A stretch of DNA of 26,914 bases from JBDHTS01 sp044220535. GTDB taxonomy: Bacteria > Pseudomonadota > Alphaproteobacteria > Micavibrionales > Micavibrionaceae. Both the position numbers and the translations under genes were made by a program. Below the pieces are notes generated by a model. It was given only the letters and a program-made list of their open reading frames with translations. It had not been told where the DNA came from and made no database searches. This document shows, piece after piece, positions 6,172 through 15,255 of the stretch (the first letter of the stretch is position 1; every line of letters begins with the position of its first letter). The stretch lies in contig JBGAQU010000029.1 in NCBI GenBank assembly GCA_044220535.1, forward strand, positions 1-26,914, given 5' to 3'.

Positions 6172-8637
6172 ATGGCATTAGACCAGAGAAAATATGAACG
6201 AAAACATACGGATGTCCTGCGGGACATCCGGCCAATGTATGTGCGTCTGGGCGATTGGCTTACGGGGTCGTCCAACGCCTTCGCCGTGTTTTTCATGGCC
6301 GGCGCCGCGATCTATTATTACCCCCCTTTACGCAGCGCCGCCGACCTGATCCTCTTTTTCATGCTGATTTATTTCTGGTGGCTGACCCTGCGCGATCGCT
6401 CGCTTGCCTTCAAACTGCCGCTGGGTGCGAAATACAAGGATAAACGCAATGTCGGTCCAGGCCGCAGTGGCAAGGGCGACGGCATCCTCTATCTCGGCAA
6501 TGTCGAAAAAACCAACGAGGAAGTATGGTTCGGCAACTCTGACGCGCGGACCCACATCCTTTATCTCGGCACGACCGGTTCCGGTAAGACAACGGGCTTG
6601 AAATCGATCGTGTCCAATGCCCTGACCTGGGGCTCTGGCTTCGTCTATATCGACGGTAAGGCCGATACGGATCTGTGGTCGTCCCTGTCCTCGCTCGTCC
6701 GCCGCTTCGGGCGCGACGACGATCTGCTGGTGCTGAACTACATGACCGGCAACTCGGATCTGAAAGCGCCGTCCAACACCATGAACCCGTTCAGCTCGGG
6801 CTCCGCTTCCTACCTGACTAACATGCTTGTCAGCCTTATGCCGGACGCCGAAGGCGACAACGCGATGTGGAAAGAACGCGCCGTATCGCTGATTGGCTCG
6901 CTGATGCCGGCATTGACATGGAAGCGCGACAACCAGGAAATTCCCATGTCGGTCGGCCTGATCCGGAACGCCCTGACCCTGCCGAACGTCGTGAAACTCA
7001 GCCGTGATAAGGCAGTGCCGGAAATCCTGCGCGCCGGTATCCGCGGCTATCTTGATACACTGCCGGGCTATATCGACGCCGCCTTCGACGACGAAGGCAA
7101 GGAAAAGCCCGCCGGCCCCGACAACCCAGGTTACGATACGACGACGCCGCGCCAGCAGCACGGCTTCCTGTCGATGCAGTTCACCCGCTCCCTGCAATCG
7201 CTGGGTGACGATTACGGCTACATCTTCGATACCCAGGCCGCCGACGTCGACATGGTGGACGTCGTCCTGAACCGCCGCATTCTCGTCGTTCTGATCCCTG
7301 CGCTGGAAAAATCCGCCGACGAAGCCGCCAACCTCGGCAAGATCGTCGCCGCCACCATCAAGGGCATGATGGGTTCGACCCTCGGCGCGACCGTCGAAGG
7401 TGAATCCGCAACCGTCATCGAAAACAAGCCGACGCAATCCTCCACGCCGTTCATGTGCGTGTTTGACGAGGTCGGTTACTACGCATCGTCGGGCATGGGC
7501 GTCATGGCCGCCCAGGCGCGTTCCCTCGGCTTCAGTCTCGTCTTCTCCGCGCAGGATCTGCCCGCAATGGAAAAACGAATTAAGGAAGAAGCGCGCTCCA
7601 TCGCCGCGAACTGTAACATCAAGCTGTTCGGCAAGCTGGAAGACCCGACCCAGACCAAGGAATTTTTTGAGAAGACCGTGGGTTCCGCTATGGTCATGGA
7701 ATCCTCAGGTTTCCAGCTGGCCAGCAACAGCCGCTCCACCGGCACCTACTACGATAACCTGCAGGCCAGCCTGCAGCTGCGTCCCCGCGCCTCCTATGAC
7801 GGGCTGCGCGCGTTCAAGGAAGGCCAGGCGGTCATCGCATTCGGCGAGATGGTGGTCGACACCACCATGTACAATTCCGACCCCGGCATGGCCAAGGCGA
7901 TGCGCGTGACGCGCTTCATGGCCCTGCCGCCGCCGGATGACAATATGCTCAAACACGCCGCCACTATCACCAAGGTGCGCGACCTGATGGTGCACAAGAC
8001 ATGGACGGCGATGAAGGCCGATGTCGCCGCATCAACCCCAGAAGACATCCAGGCCATGGCCGATACCTTCGCGCATAAAAACGCGATCAGGATTAACCCA
8101 TCCGAGCGCGGCATGGCCGCCATCGCCAGCGTCTTCGCCCTGACCAATTCCCTGGATTCGGTTGAGGAAGCATCCTCCAGCACGATCGCACCGAAACCCG
8201 CCGCTGCCCCTCTGGCCGCCACGCGCGCGCCGGGGACGCTGCCGCCTGTGGTTTCGCAACAACAGGATGGCGGCGATGTCCCGCCTTTGGCAGCCACCAG
8301 GCCGACAACCGGCACGCCGCTCAAAACACCGTTGTTCAAAAAGCCGCCAACGGCGCCTGAAACGCCTGCCGCGCTGCCAGCTGAAACACAAGCCGCAGCA
8401 CCGCAGCAGCAATCCTCCGGCAACCCGATGGGCTTCTTCAGCAAGGGCAAGACAACACCCCCCGCTCAGCCCTCCGAAACCCCGCCTGCCGCGCCTGTGG
8501 CTGAACAACCCCCGGCTGCGCCGCCGGTCCAGCGCACAACCCTCGACCAGGACACGCAGGACATCCTGAAGAAAGCGGGCGAGGACGCGCGCAAGGCCCT
8601 TCTGAAAGAAAAAGATGACATCGGCGCCGCGGAGTAG
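6172..8637 (+). CDS. dotL: DotL/IcmO (TrbC-like) type IV coupling ATPase
   Basis: DotL is the membrane-bound ATPase that delivers substrates to the type IVB secretion channel. This copy has 821 residues. Two membrane segments occur at about 34-50 and 56-73, then the motor domain with Walker A GTTGSGKTT (133-141) and Walker B FMCVFDE (Asp432, Glu433). VFSAQDLPAMEKR and NIKLFGKLEDP follow in the usual family order. From about residue 660 the protein is a long Pro/Ala/Gln-rich tail ending in a charged helix (DILKKAGEDARKALLKEKDD). In Legionella the DotL tail binds adaptor proteins (IcmS, IcmW, LvgA, DotN), so this tail is the likely docking site for local adaptors. None of those adaptors is visible here. 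The start at 6172 has a weak GGCGA ribosome binding site. The gene overlaps the start of the next frame by 23 bases. Confidence 0.93.
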   Translation: MALDQRKYERKHTDVLRDIRPMYVRLGDWLTGSSNAFAVFFMAGAAIYYYPPLRSAADLILFFMLIYFWWLTLRDRSLAFKLPLGAKYKDKRNVGPGRSGKGDGILYLGNVEKTNEEVWFGNSDARTHILYLGTTGSGKTTGLKSIVSNALTWGSGFVYIDGKADTDLWSSLSSLVRRFGRDDDLLVLNYMTGNSDLKAPSNTMNPFSSGSASYLTNMLVSLMPDAEGDNAMWKERAVSLIGSLMPALTWKRDNQEIPMSVGLIRNALTLPNVVKLSRDKAVPEILRAGIRGYLDTLPGYIDAAFDDEGKEKPAGPDNPGYDTTTPRQQHGFLSMQFTRSLQSLGDDYGYIFDTQAADVDMVDVVLNRRILVVLIPALEKSADEAANLGKIVAATIKGMMGSTLGATVEGESATVIENKPTQSSTPFMCVFDEVGYYASSGMGVMAAQARSLGFSLVFSAQDLPAMEKRIKEEARSIAANCNIKLFGKLEDPTQTKEFFEKTVGSAMVMESSGFQLASNSRSTGTYYDNLQASLQLRPRASYDGLRAFKEGQAVIAFGEMVVDTTMYNSDPGMAKAMRVTRFMALPPPDDNMLKHAATITKVRDLMVHKTWTAMKADVAASTPEDIQAMADTFAHKNAIRINPSERGMAAIASVFALTNSLDSVEEASSSTIAPKPAAAPLAATRAPGTLPPVVSQQQDGGDVPPLAATRPTTGTPLKTPLFKKPPTAPETPAALPAETQAAAPQQQSSGNPMGFFSKGKTTPPAQPSETPPAAPVAEQPPAAPPVQRTTLDQDTQDILKKAGEDARKALLKEKDDIGAAE

Positions 8638-9379
8638 TTACGAGTTGCGAGTTGCGAATTGCGAGAGTCCTGTAACTCGCAACTCGCAACTCGCAACTTC
8701 CAACTCTCAATCCGGCAACGCCTTCTACATCATCCTGCTCGGTGTCGTGCTGTTCGGCGCGCTGATGTTCACCTTCAGCAAGGGCGCACGGCAGGGATCC
8801 ACCAATCTCTCTCAGCGCCAGGTGAAGCTGGCCATATCCGACACGCTGGACTATGCCCAGAGCCTGGAACGCGCGACCGACCGGCTGCTGACCAACAGTA
8901 TCTCCGAAAGCGACATCTGCTTCGATACCGATGCCTGGGGCAGCAATGCCTATAACTATGCCGCATGCTCCGACGACAAAAACCAGGTATTCAGCCCGGC
9001 GGGCGGCGCGGCAAGCTTCAAGGCGCCTGTGGACGGGCTGGGGAGCAACAGCCTGACATGGACGTTCACGGGCGCGCAGTCCTATGCCGGTGTCGGGACC
9101 GATTGCGCCGCGGACCAGAGCTGCAAGGACCTGGTCGCCGCGATTGACGGGATCAGCCTTCAGGCCTGCCTGGCCATTAACACCGAACTTGGCATCGACA
9201 ACCCGTCCGGCGCGCCGCCCAGTGCCGCGCAGATCTCGCTGACCGACCCGTTTAAGGGCGTATTCGCCACGCCCGCGAACCATATCAACGTCGCCCAGCT
9301 GAACGGCAAATCGAGCGGCTGTTACCATGAAACCAATACCGGCCAGTACATATTTTACCATGTGCTGATCGCGCGGTAA
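8615..9379 (+). CDS. pilin-like exported protein with a palindrome in its coding region
   Basis: This 254-residue protein has a hydrophobic segment (SGNAFYIILLGVVLFGALMF, about 33-52) just after a short polar head, then KGARQGS and a long helix (QVKLAISDTLDYAQSLERAT). The rest is a secreted domain with several Cys (CFDTDAW, AACSD, GTDCAADQSCKD, SSGCYH), likely in disulphides. The layout is pilin-like, but the canonical pilin Glu5 and prepilin site are not evident. The first 30 or so residues are encoded almost entirely by the palindrome at 8643-8698, and no ATG lies between it and the hydrophobic segment. The ATG at 8615, inside the dotL end, with an AAGAAAAAG stretch before it is the most usable start; a TTG at 8645 is possible. 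The gene follows dotL directly and ends with its stop touching argS. A surface or secretion-linked role is inferred. Confidence 0.7.
   Translation: MTSAPRSSYELRVANCESPVTRNSQLATSNSQSGNAFYIILLGVVLFGALMFTFSKGARQGSTNLSQRQVKLAISDTLDYAQSLERATDRLLTNSISESDICFDTDAWGSNAYNYAACSDDKNQVFSPAGGAASFKAPVDGLGSNSLTWTFTGAQSYAGVGTDCAADQSCKDLVAAIDGISLQACLAINTELGIDNPSGAPPSAAQISLTDPFKGVFATPANHINVAQLNGKSSGCYHETNTGQYIFYHVLIAR
8643..8698. repeat. palindrome with AGTTGCG-unit arms, inside a coding frame
   Basis: The left arm (8643-8666) is three tandem 8-base units of AGTTGCGA type. The right arm (8675-8698) is its reverse complement with two mismatches in 24, and the centre is eight bases. Further diverged units flank both sides. 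It starts five bases after the dotL stop and is read through in frame by the pilin-like gene. Confidence 0.85.
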
Positions 9380-11131
9380 TCACATCCGCTCCGGCACCGC
9401 AATCCCGATCAGGTCCAGCACAGTCTCCAGCGTTTTCAGCGTCAGCGCGCAGAGCGACAGACGGCTGTTGCGCACAGCCTGATCTGTTTCCGACAGGATA
9501 TGGCAGGAGGCGTAGAAGCTGCTGAATTGCTGCGCTACGCGGAAGGCGTAATCGCAGAGATGATGCGGCATGTAGTGGCGCAAAGACGCCGACGCCACAT
9601 CCGGGAATTCTGTGAGCAGCAGCGCCAGCGCACGATCCGCGTCTTGCAATATCAACCCCGTTTCTTTCCATTCCCCTGCCTTGCGCAGCAGCGATTTGAT
9701 CCGCACGGTCTGATACAACAGATACGGCCCGGTCTTGCCTTCGAAACTGGTCAGGCGGTCGAGGTCGAACACGTAATCCACCTGCCGCTGGTTCTGCAGA
9801 TCGGCGAATTTGATCGCGGCGATTGCAACCTTATGCGCGATATCTTTCATCTCCGCCTCAGGCATATCCGTGGCCACCCCGGCCTCCGCCATGCGCAGCC
9901 TGGCTTTCTCAATCGCCATCTCCAGCAGGTCTTCCAGCTTCATCACGCCGCCGGCGCGGGTCTTGAACGGTTTGCCGTCCGTGCCGTTCATGGTGCCGAA
10001 CCCGGCATGGGTCAGCTCCACGGAGTCGGGCACGATCCCCGCCATCACCGCCGCGCGAAACACTTGTTCAAAATGCAAATGCTGGCGCTGGTCCACCACA
10101 TAAATCACCTTCGCAGGGCTATACAGATCCATCCGCTCCACCAGCGTGGCAAGATCGGTGGTGCCATACATCACCGCGCCGTCACGCTTGTACAGGATCA
10201 GCGGCGGAAATTCCTTGGTGTCGTCATTGCGTTTCAGCGGAATGATCAGCGCCCCGCCATCCTCCACCGCGTAAGCTTTTTCCTGTAGTTTTTCAACCAT
10301 CGGCGCGATCAGGTCATGGACATCGGCCTCCCCCTTCCACAGGTCGAAATGCACGCCGAGCGCGGCATAATTGCGCCGCATGCCACGGACCGAGGCCTCG
10401 CGGATCACTGTCCACAGCCGGAAATAATCGCCCTCTTTATTCTGGATGCGCGCCGTCGCATCCAGCGCGCGCGCTTTGCGTGCCTCGTCTTCCTTGCACG
10501 CCGCCGACACGCGCGGATACATATCGCTGAGCTCCTGCATCAGCGCATCGACCGTAGCATCGTCGTCGAGATTGATCCCGGCCACGCGTTCGGCCTCGCC
10601 CGTGTCGATATATTCGCTGATGATCATCCCCATATGGGTGCCCCAGTCGCCCATATGCACGTCACCCAGGGTCTTATACCCGGCAAACCCCATGATCCGC
10701 CGCACGGAATCGCCGATGATCGCCGTGCGCAGATGCCCGACATGCATGGGTTTGGCGATATTCGGCCCGCCGTAATCGATGACCACCGTCGCCCCCTGCC
10801 CTTCATCACCCGCGTTCAGGCGCTTGTCCTGCGCCGTATCTTTCAAAAACTGCGCCAGGAACGCATCCGTGATTTTCAGATTGATAAAGCCCGGCCCGGC
10901 GATTTCCACCAAACTGAACACTGCCTGTTCTTTCAGCTTCGCAACAATTTCCTCCGCCACCGCGCGCGGATTTTTCCTCGCCTGCTTCGCGGCGGACAGC
11001 GCGCCGTTGCATTGAAACTGCGCGAGGTCCGGGCGGTCGGATACACGAACCGTCCCCAGCACCGCATCCAGCCCGCAGGCCACAAACGCCTGCCCCACAA
11101 TCCCGCTCAATGTCTGTGTCAGCGATGTCAT
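9380..11131 (-). CDS. argS: arginyl-tRNA synthetase
   Basis: ArgS is the cytoplasmic class I synthetase that charges tRNA-Arg. The protein has 583 residues, a normal length. The N-terminal Add-1 type domain is followed by the signature DYGGPNIAKPMHVGHLRTA, in which HVGH (130-133) is the HIGH motif. GTMNGTDGKPFKTRAGG lies at the KMSKS-equivalent loop, which often lacks the canonical Lys in this family. The C-terminal anticodon-binding (DALR) part contains QNQRQVDYVFDLDRL and ends IAVPERM. GGGAAAGAGA lies upstream of the ATG as ribosome binding site. The stop codon directly abuts the stop of the convergent pilin-like gene, with no intergenic base and no terminator between them, so the two transcripts must overlap. 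Confidence 0.97.
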   Translation of the reverse strand: MTSLTQTLSGIVGQAFVACGLDAVLGTVRVSDRPDLAQFQCNGALSAAKQARKNPRAVAEEIVAKLKEQAVFSLVEIAGPGFINLKITDAFLAQFLKDTAQDKRLNAGDEGQGATVVIDYGGPNIAKPMHVGHLRTAIIGDSVRRIMGFAGYKTLGDVHMGDWGTHMGMIISEYIDTGEAERVAGINLDDDATVDALMQELSDMYPRVSAACKEDEARKARALDATARIQNKEGDYFRLWTVIREASVRGMRRNYAALGVHFDLWKGEADVHDLIAPMVEKLQEKAYAVEDGGALIIPLKRNDDTKEFPPLILYKRDGAVMYGTTDLATLVERMDLYSPAKVIYVVDQRQHLHFEQVFRAAVMAGIVPDSVELTHAGFGTMNGTDGKPFKTRAGGVMKLEDLLEMAIEKARLRMAEAGVATDMPEAEMKDIAHKVAIAAIKFADLQNQRQVDYVFDLDRLTSFEGKTGPYLLYQTVRIKSLLRKAGEWKETGLILQDADRALALLLTEFPDVASASLRHYMPHHLCDYAFRVAQQFSSFYASCHILSETDQAVRNSRLSLCALTLKTLETVLDLIGIAVPERM

Positions 11132-11629
11132 ATCGTCTGTGTCTCTTTCCCGTGCAATTGGCCGTTTACGGTTTTAACGCCTGTTGTAAAAGATTGAAAT
11201 GAAAAGATTTTATACGGAGCTATCAGTCCGTTCGACGGTGTTTTTGTTTGCAGGCGCGGATCAAGGCAACCGATGCACAAAGGTTTGAGATATTTGGGAT
11301 TTTGAGGATTGTATAGTCTGTTTGAGGGTTTTTTGAAATTTTTATGACTGAACTCCATTTCATAATTCCGTTTTTTCACGCAGTATCATCCTTTCCGATA
11401 ACACCGCAAACTTTATCTTGTTTCAGCTTATCAGATAAAGGATTTAATTCCTAATATTTTGTTGTTCTTATTTTTGAAATACGCCTTGCTCTGCATGAAT
11501 AAAACCCTGCCGATATGGTGGAAACCTTGTAGGAACGTGCATCACCACCCGGCATAATGGTCGGCTTGCCCAAAAATTGCCTTACCGGCTGGCATCTGAT
11601 AAATTCCATAAAAAACTTAAGGCGCATTC
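11132..11629. other. 498-base gap upstream of argS and of the next gene
   Basis: This divergent region should hold the argS promoter and that of the gene at 11630. CTTTATCT (11411-11418) pairs exactly with AGATAAAG (11433-11440), a weak AT-rich hairpin. The 83-codon minus frame at 11128-11379 has no protein-like features and overlaps the argS start. I see no RNA gene or strong promoter pair. Confidence 0.4.
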
Positions 11630-12127
11630 ATGCATAGATTCACTAAAGATTGGCCGGACATACGCGACATGGAGGATTTATCGCCTGAGGATCAATTGCT
11701 CTTCAAACGGGCGTTTGAAGAGCCGGGCGTATTACGGACCTTCAACAGGGTGTGCCGTGAGTATCTCACAGAACTATGGCCGACCCCGGATAATCCCTGC
11801 CCACAGGCGCTCATCCACATTTCCGCCTTCACGCTTGTTGTCACGCGTTTGCACGAGAATAACACCGTAAACGGCGCGAAGCGCCAGGCGACACTGCTTA
11901 ATGGAGACGGTAATTACATGGCGTTTCAGGGTGAAGCGGGCAAGGGTTTCAACAACGGTGTTACAGAGGCACGTTTTTACAATGGCCCATTGATGGAAAA
12001 CGCATTCTATCTTCTGTCCCAGTTTGATGACGTCATTCAGCGAATTGAGGAAAAGATGAGTGATGAAGACGGGCTGGATGAACGCCGGATCCGGGAATAC
12101 TTCGCCCAAAAACGCTTTAACCCCTGA
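11630..12127 (+). CDS. uncharacterised soluble protein
   Basis: This 165-residue, mostly helical, acidic protein (begins MHRFTKDWPDIRDMEDLSPE) is not one I recognise. It has no signal peptide or membrane segment. AAGGCG at 11619-11624 is a usable ribosome binding site. A middle stretch (QATLLNGDGNYMAFQGEAGK) looks like a compact loop-strand region, and the C-terminal third (ENAFYLLSQFDDVIQRIEEK) could form a coiled helix. Its 3' end overlaps the convergent membrane-protein gene by 11 bases. Base composition is between the island and the chromosome. A second frame at 11577-11870 overlaps it but lacks a start signal and is taken as a shadow. Confidence 0.7.
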   Translation: MHRFTKDWPDIRDMEDLSPEDQLLFKRAFEEPGVLRTFNRVCREYLTELWPTPDNPCPQALIHISAFTLVVTRLHENNTVNGAKRQATLLNGDGNYMAFQGEAGKGFNNGVTEARFYNGPLMENAFYLLSQFDDVIQRIEEKMSDEDGLDERRIREYFAQKRFNP

Positions 12128-12686
12128 TCCACGCCGCCACGTCGAACAGAATGGTCAGTGACATTTCCGTGATGCCGATGCAGATGGCCGCGGCCATCGC
12201 ACCCAGTTCCCATGGCAGTTTCAGCGCGCGCATCGCCGTATAGCCGAACAATGCGTAGCTGTAGAGGCTGATCACTGTGATCACGCCATAGGTGGAAACC
12301 CATTGCTGCCCGGCGGCCAGCATGAGGAGGATGGGCACGGATGTCACCGCGCCGTTGATGGACAGCCAGTTGGCGGCGGTGATAAAGCGCGGGAAATCAT
12401 CCGCCTTGCCCATGGATTCCGCCGCCTTCGACGCGAAGGCGTAAACCAGCGCCAGCACGGCGGCATCCCGCACGATATACAGCAAGATAATGGTAAATGG
12501 CGAAAGCCCCGCAATCTCCGGCCGCTGCGCCATAAACACGCCGATCATCCCCACCGGAAACAGGCACACCGGCCACAGATAGGACATCCACATGCCGCGG
12601 CGGTCGTTGCCAAACCGGTCGATGCCGCGCTTCATAAAGAGGGAAAGTTCGAGAACACCCGAGAGGTGTTGTTTGAATGTTTGCAT
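12117..12686 (-). CDS. uncharacterised multi-pass membrane protein
   Basis: This 189-residue inner-membrane protein has about five hydrophobic segments: near the start (YLWPVCLFPVGMIGVFMA), TIILLYIVRDAAVLALVYAF, NGAVTSVPILLMLAA, YGVITVISLYSYALFGY and the C-terminal helix. It opens MQTFKQHLSGVLELSLFMK, similar in style to small membrane proteins common in alphaproteobacteria whose function is unknown. The frame is open further upstream to 12719, but those residues are encoded by an arm of the palindrome at 12687-12773. The ATG at 12686 directly touches that arm, so the leader and ribosome binding region are repeat sequence. ATG 12692 is an alternative start. It lies downstream of gyrB on the same strand and may be cotranscribed. 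Confidence 0.75.
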   Translation of the reverse strand: MQTFKQHLSGVLELSLFMKRGIDRFGNDRRGMWMSYLWPVCLFPVGMIGVFMAQRPEIAGLSPFTIILLYIVRDAAVLALVYAFASKAAESMGKADDFPRFITAANWLSINGAVTSVPILLMLAAGQQWVSTYGVITVISLYSYALFGYTAMRALKLPWELGAMAAAICIGITEMSLTILFDVAAWIRG

Positions 12687-12773
12687 TGTCATCCCGCAGC
12701 GTAGCGGAGGGATCTGCACAATTGAGAACTTTACCCCGCAGCGCGGATCCCTCCGCTACGCTGCGGGATGACA
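12687..12773. repeat. 28-bp perfect palindrome between gyrB and the membrane-protein gene
   Basis: The arm 12687-12714 (TGTCATCCCGCAGCGTAGCG plus eight bases) is the exact reverse complement of 12746-12773, with a 31-base centre. It fills the whole gap: its right edge is four bases from the gyrB stop and its left edge touches the next gene's ATG. Related GTCATCCCG-type repeats are common in alphaproteobacteria. Confidence 0.9.
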
Positions 12774-12777
12774 GATT

Positions 12778-15255
12778 TTAAACGTCGAGATTGGTGACTT
12801 TTAACGCGTTATCCTGGATGAACTTCCGCCGTGGCTCCACAATATCGCCCATCAGGGTGGAGAAAATCTCGTTCGCTTTCTCCGCGTCCTTGATCGACAC
12901 CTGCAGCAATGTGCGGATATTCGGGTCCAGCGTGGTTTCCCACAACTGCTCGGGGTTCATTTCACCAAGACCTTTATAACGCTGGATGGTCAGGCCCTTG
13001 CGGCCCAGCTGCATCACCGCGTCATACAGCCCGCTCGGGCCGTTGACGGTGGCGTGGATTTTGGCGGGTTTTGCGTCCGTTCCGGTTTTGTCCGCCAATT
13101 CCGCATCGCCTTCAAAGTTTTCAACCAGCCATTCCCGTGCACCGTTCAGGCGGATGGCCTCCGGCGAGCGGATATGATCCGGCGAAATGCGGATGCGTTC
13201 GGTGACGCCGCGCAACGTGCGCTTCAGGGCGTAGCCGCCAACGGCTGTGTATTCACAGGTCCAGCCGCGTTCGGCCTCCAGCGACAGGCGGTTCATATGG
13301 TCGGCCATGGATTGCGCGCGCTTTTTCGCCTCGTCTTCATTATGCAGCGCCTTTTCATCCAGCGCGCCGGCAATGGCGGCCTGTTCGATCGCCATTTTAT
13401 TGCCGATCTTCTGGCCCAGCGTCTGCACGCTCTGCCGCACCGTGCGGGCGCGTTCGAGGAGGTCTTTCAGATCCGCGCCAAGGCGCACCTCGCCGCTCGC
13501 GTTTTTCAAAAGCGTATCGTCCAGCACCGCGTCGATCAGGTAATCGTCGAGAGCGGCTTCGTTTTTCAGGTAAAGCTCGGACGAACTGCCGCGTTTGACC
13601 TTAAACAATGGCGGCTGGGCGATATAGAGATAGCCCTTCTCGATCATCTCCCGCATATGGCGGTAGAAGAAGGTGAGCAACAGCGTGCGGATGTGGGAGC
13701 CGTCGACGTCGGCATCGGTCATGATGATGATTTTGTGGTAACGGATTTTATCGACCGAAAAATCCTCCATCCCGATTCCCGTGCCAAAGGCGGTGATCAG
13801 CGTGCCAAGCTCGTTATTGCCGAGGATTTTATCAAACCGCGCGCGTTCCACATTCAAAATCTTGCCGCGCAAAGGCAAAATTGCCTGGTATTTACGGTCC
13901 CGCGCCTGTTTCGCCGAGCCACCCGCCGAGTCGCCCTCGACGATGAAGATTTCGGATTTCGCCGGGTCACGCTCCTGGCAATCCGCCAGCTTGCCCGGCA
14001 GGTTGGAAATATCCATCACGCCCTTGCGGCGCGTCAGGTCGCGGGCTTTCCGCGCAGCTTCACGGGCATGAGCGGCGTCGATGATCTTGGTGACGATCGC
14101 CTTTGCGTCTTTCGGGTTTTCTTCGAGCCAGGTGCTCAAGCCTTCCTGGACAGCGGCGGACACCACCGGCTGCACCTCGGAGGACACCAGCTTGTCCTTC
14201 GTCTGGGACGAGAATTTGGGGTCCGGCACCTTCACCGACAGCACGCAGGTCAGGCCTTCGCGCATATCCTCGCCGGTCAGGGACAGTTTTTCCTTCTTGG
14301 TCAGGCCGGATTCATCGGCGTATTTGCCGATGGCGCGGGTCAGCGCGGCGCGGAAACCCTGTAAGTGCGTGCCGCCATCCCGCTGCGGGATGTTGTTGGT
14401 GAAGCACAGCATGGTTTCGTGATAGGCGTCCGTCCATTCCAGCGACGCCTCCACCGTGATGCCGTTCTGCTCATCCTTGACGGCGATCGGCTTCATCACG
14501 CGGCTTTTGTTGCGGTCCAGCCAGCCAACGAAGGCTTCGATCCCGCCTTCGAAATGGAAGCGCACCTCACGGCTAGGCTCGATGCGCGCATCGGTCAGGT
14601 AGATATTGACGCCGGAATTCAGGAAGGCGAGTTCGCGCAACCGATCTTCCAGCGTCTCGAAATCGAATTCGGTTTTGGTGAAGGTCGCGGGCGATGGCAG
14701 GAACGTGACCTCCGTGCCGTTGCGGTGTTCGGGCGGCAGATCGCGCATCGCCTTCAATGGCGCTTCGGCATCACCGTGCCGGAAGCGCATGAACCATTCC
14801 TTGCCCTCACGGTGGATTTTCAGCTCCAGCCGTTCGGACAGCGCGTTCACCACCGACACGCCGACGCCGTGCAGGCCGCCGGACACTTTATAGGAATTCT
14901 GGTCGAACTTGCCGCCGGCATGCAGCTGGGTCATGATAACCTCCGCCGCCGACACGCCTTCTTCCTTGTGAAGATCGACCGGAATGCCGCGCCCGTTATC
15001 GCGCACCGTGACGGAGCCGTCGGCATTGATGACGACATCCACGCGGTCGCAATGCCCGGCCAGCGATTCATCGATGGCGTTGTCCACCACCTCATACACC
15101 ATATGGTGCAGGCCCGACCCGTCATCCGTATCGCCGATATACATGCCGGGGCGCTTGCGCACCGCGTCGAGGCCCTTCAGGACCTTGATCGACTCCGCGC
15201 CATACGCATTGGATGCATCTTCAATTTCGCTCATTTTTTTTGCTGTCTCGGCCAT
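12778..15255 (-). CDS. gyrB: DNA gyrase subunit B
   Basis: GyrB is the ATPase subunit of DNA gyrase, which negatively supercoils DNA together with GyrA. At 825 residues it is close to the usual alphaproteobacterial length. The GHKL ATPase domain shows VYEVVDNAIDESLAG (Glu55 region), NGRGIPVD and GGLHGVGVSVVNALS. The transducer region follows, then the TOPRIM domain with EGDSAGGSAKQ starting at Glu440 and IMTDADVDGSH. The C-terminal part has QRYKGLGEMNPEQLWETT. These mark gyrase rather than ParE. The ATG at 15255 is used; Met8 is possible. It is the last gene of the dnaA-dnaN-recF-gyrB order, separated from recF by a 182-base nested palindrome, and a promoter lies in that gap. Confidence 0.98.
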   Translation of the reverse strand: MAETAKKMSEIEDASNAYGAESIKVLKGLDAVRKRPGMYIGDTDDGSGLHHMVYEVVDNAIDESLAGHCDRVDVVINADGSVTVRDNGRGIPVDLHKEEGVSAAEVIMTQLHAGGKFDQNSYKVSGGLHGVGVSVVNALSERLELKIHREGKEWFMRFRHGDAEAPLKAMRDLPPEHRNGTEVTFLPSPATFTKTEFDFETLEDRLRELAFLNSGVNIYLTDARIEPSREVRFHFEGGIEAFVGWLDRNKSRVMKPIAVKDEQNGITVEASLEWTDAYHETMLCFTNNIPQRDGGTHLQGFRAALTRAIGKYADESGLTKKEKLSLTGEDMREGLTCVLSVKVPDPKFSSQTKDKLVSSEVQPVVSAAVQEGLSTWLEENPKDAKAIVTKIIDAAHAREAARKARDLTRRKGVMDISNLPGKLADCQERDPAKSEIFIVEGDSAGGSAKQARDRKYQAILPLRGKILNVERARFDKILGNNELGTLITAFGTGIGMEDFSVDKIRYHKIIIMTDADVDGSHIRTLLLTFFYRHMREMIEKGYLYIAQPPLFKVKRGSSSELYLKNEAALDDYLIDAVLDDTLLKNASGEVRLGADLKDLLERARTVRQSVQTLGQKIGNKMAIEQAAIAGALDEKALHNEDEAKKRAQSMADHMNRLSLEAERGWTCEYTAVGGYALKRTLRGVTERIRISPDHIRSPEAIRLNGAREWLVENFEGDAELADKTGTDAKPAKIHATVNGPSGLYDAVMQLGRKGLTIQRYKGLGEMNPEQLWETTLDPNIRTLLQVSIKDAEKANEIFSTLMGDIVEPRRKFIQDNALKVTNLDV

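Noticed and set aside
6328..7437. 369-codon minus-strand frame inside dotL
   Set aside because: It is a shadow of dotL; its composition is typical of antisense frames and there is no start signal.
13054..14364. 436-codon open frame opposite gyrB
   Set aside because: It is an antisense shadow of a GC-rich gene with no protein-like features.
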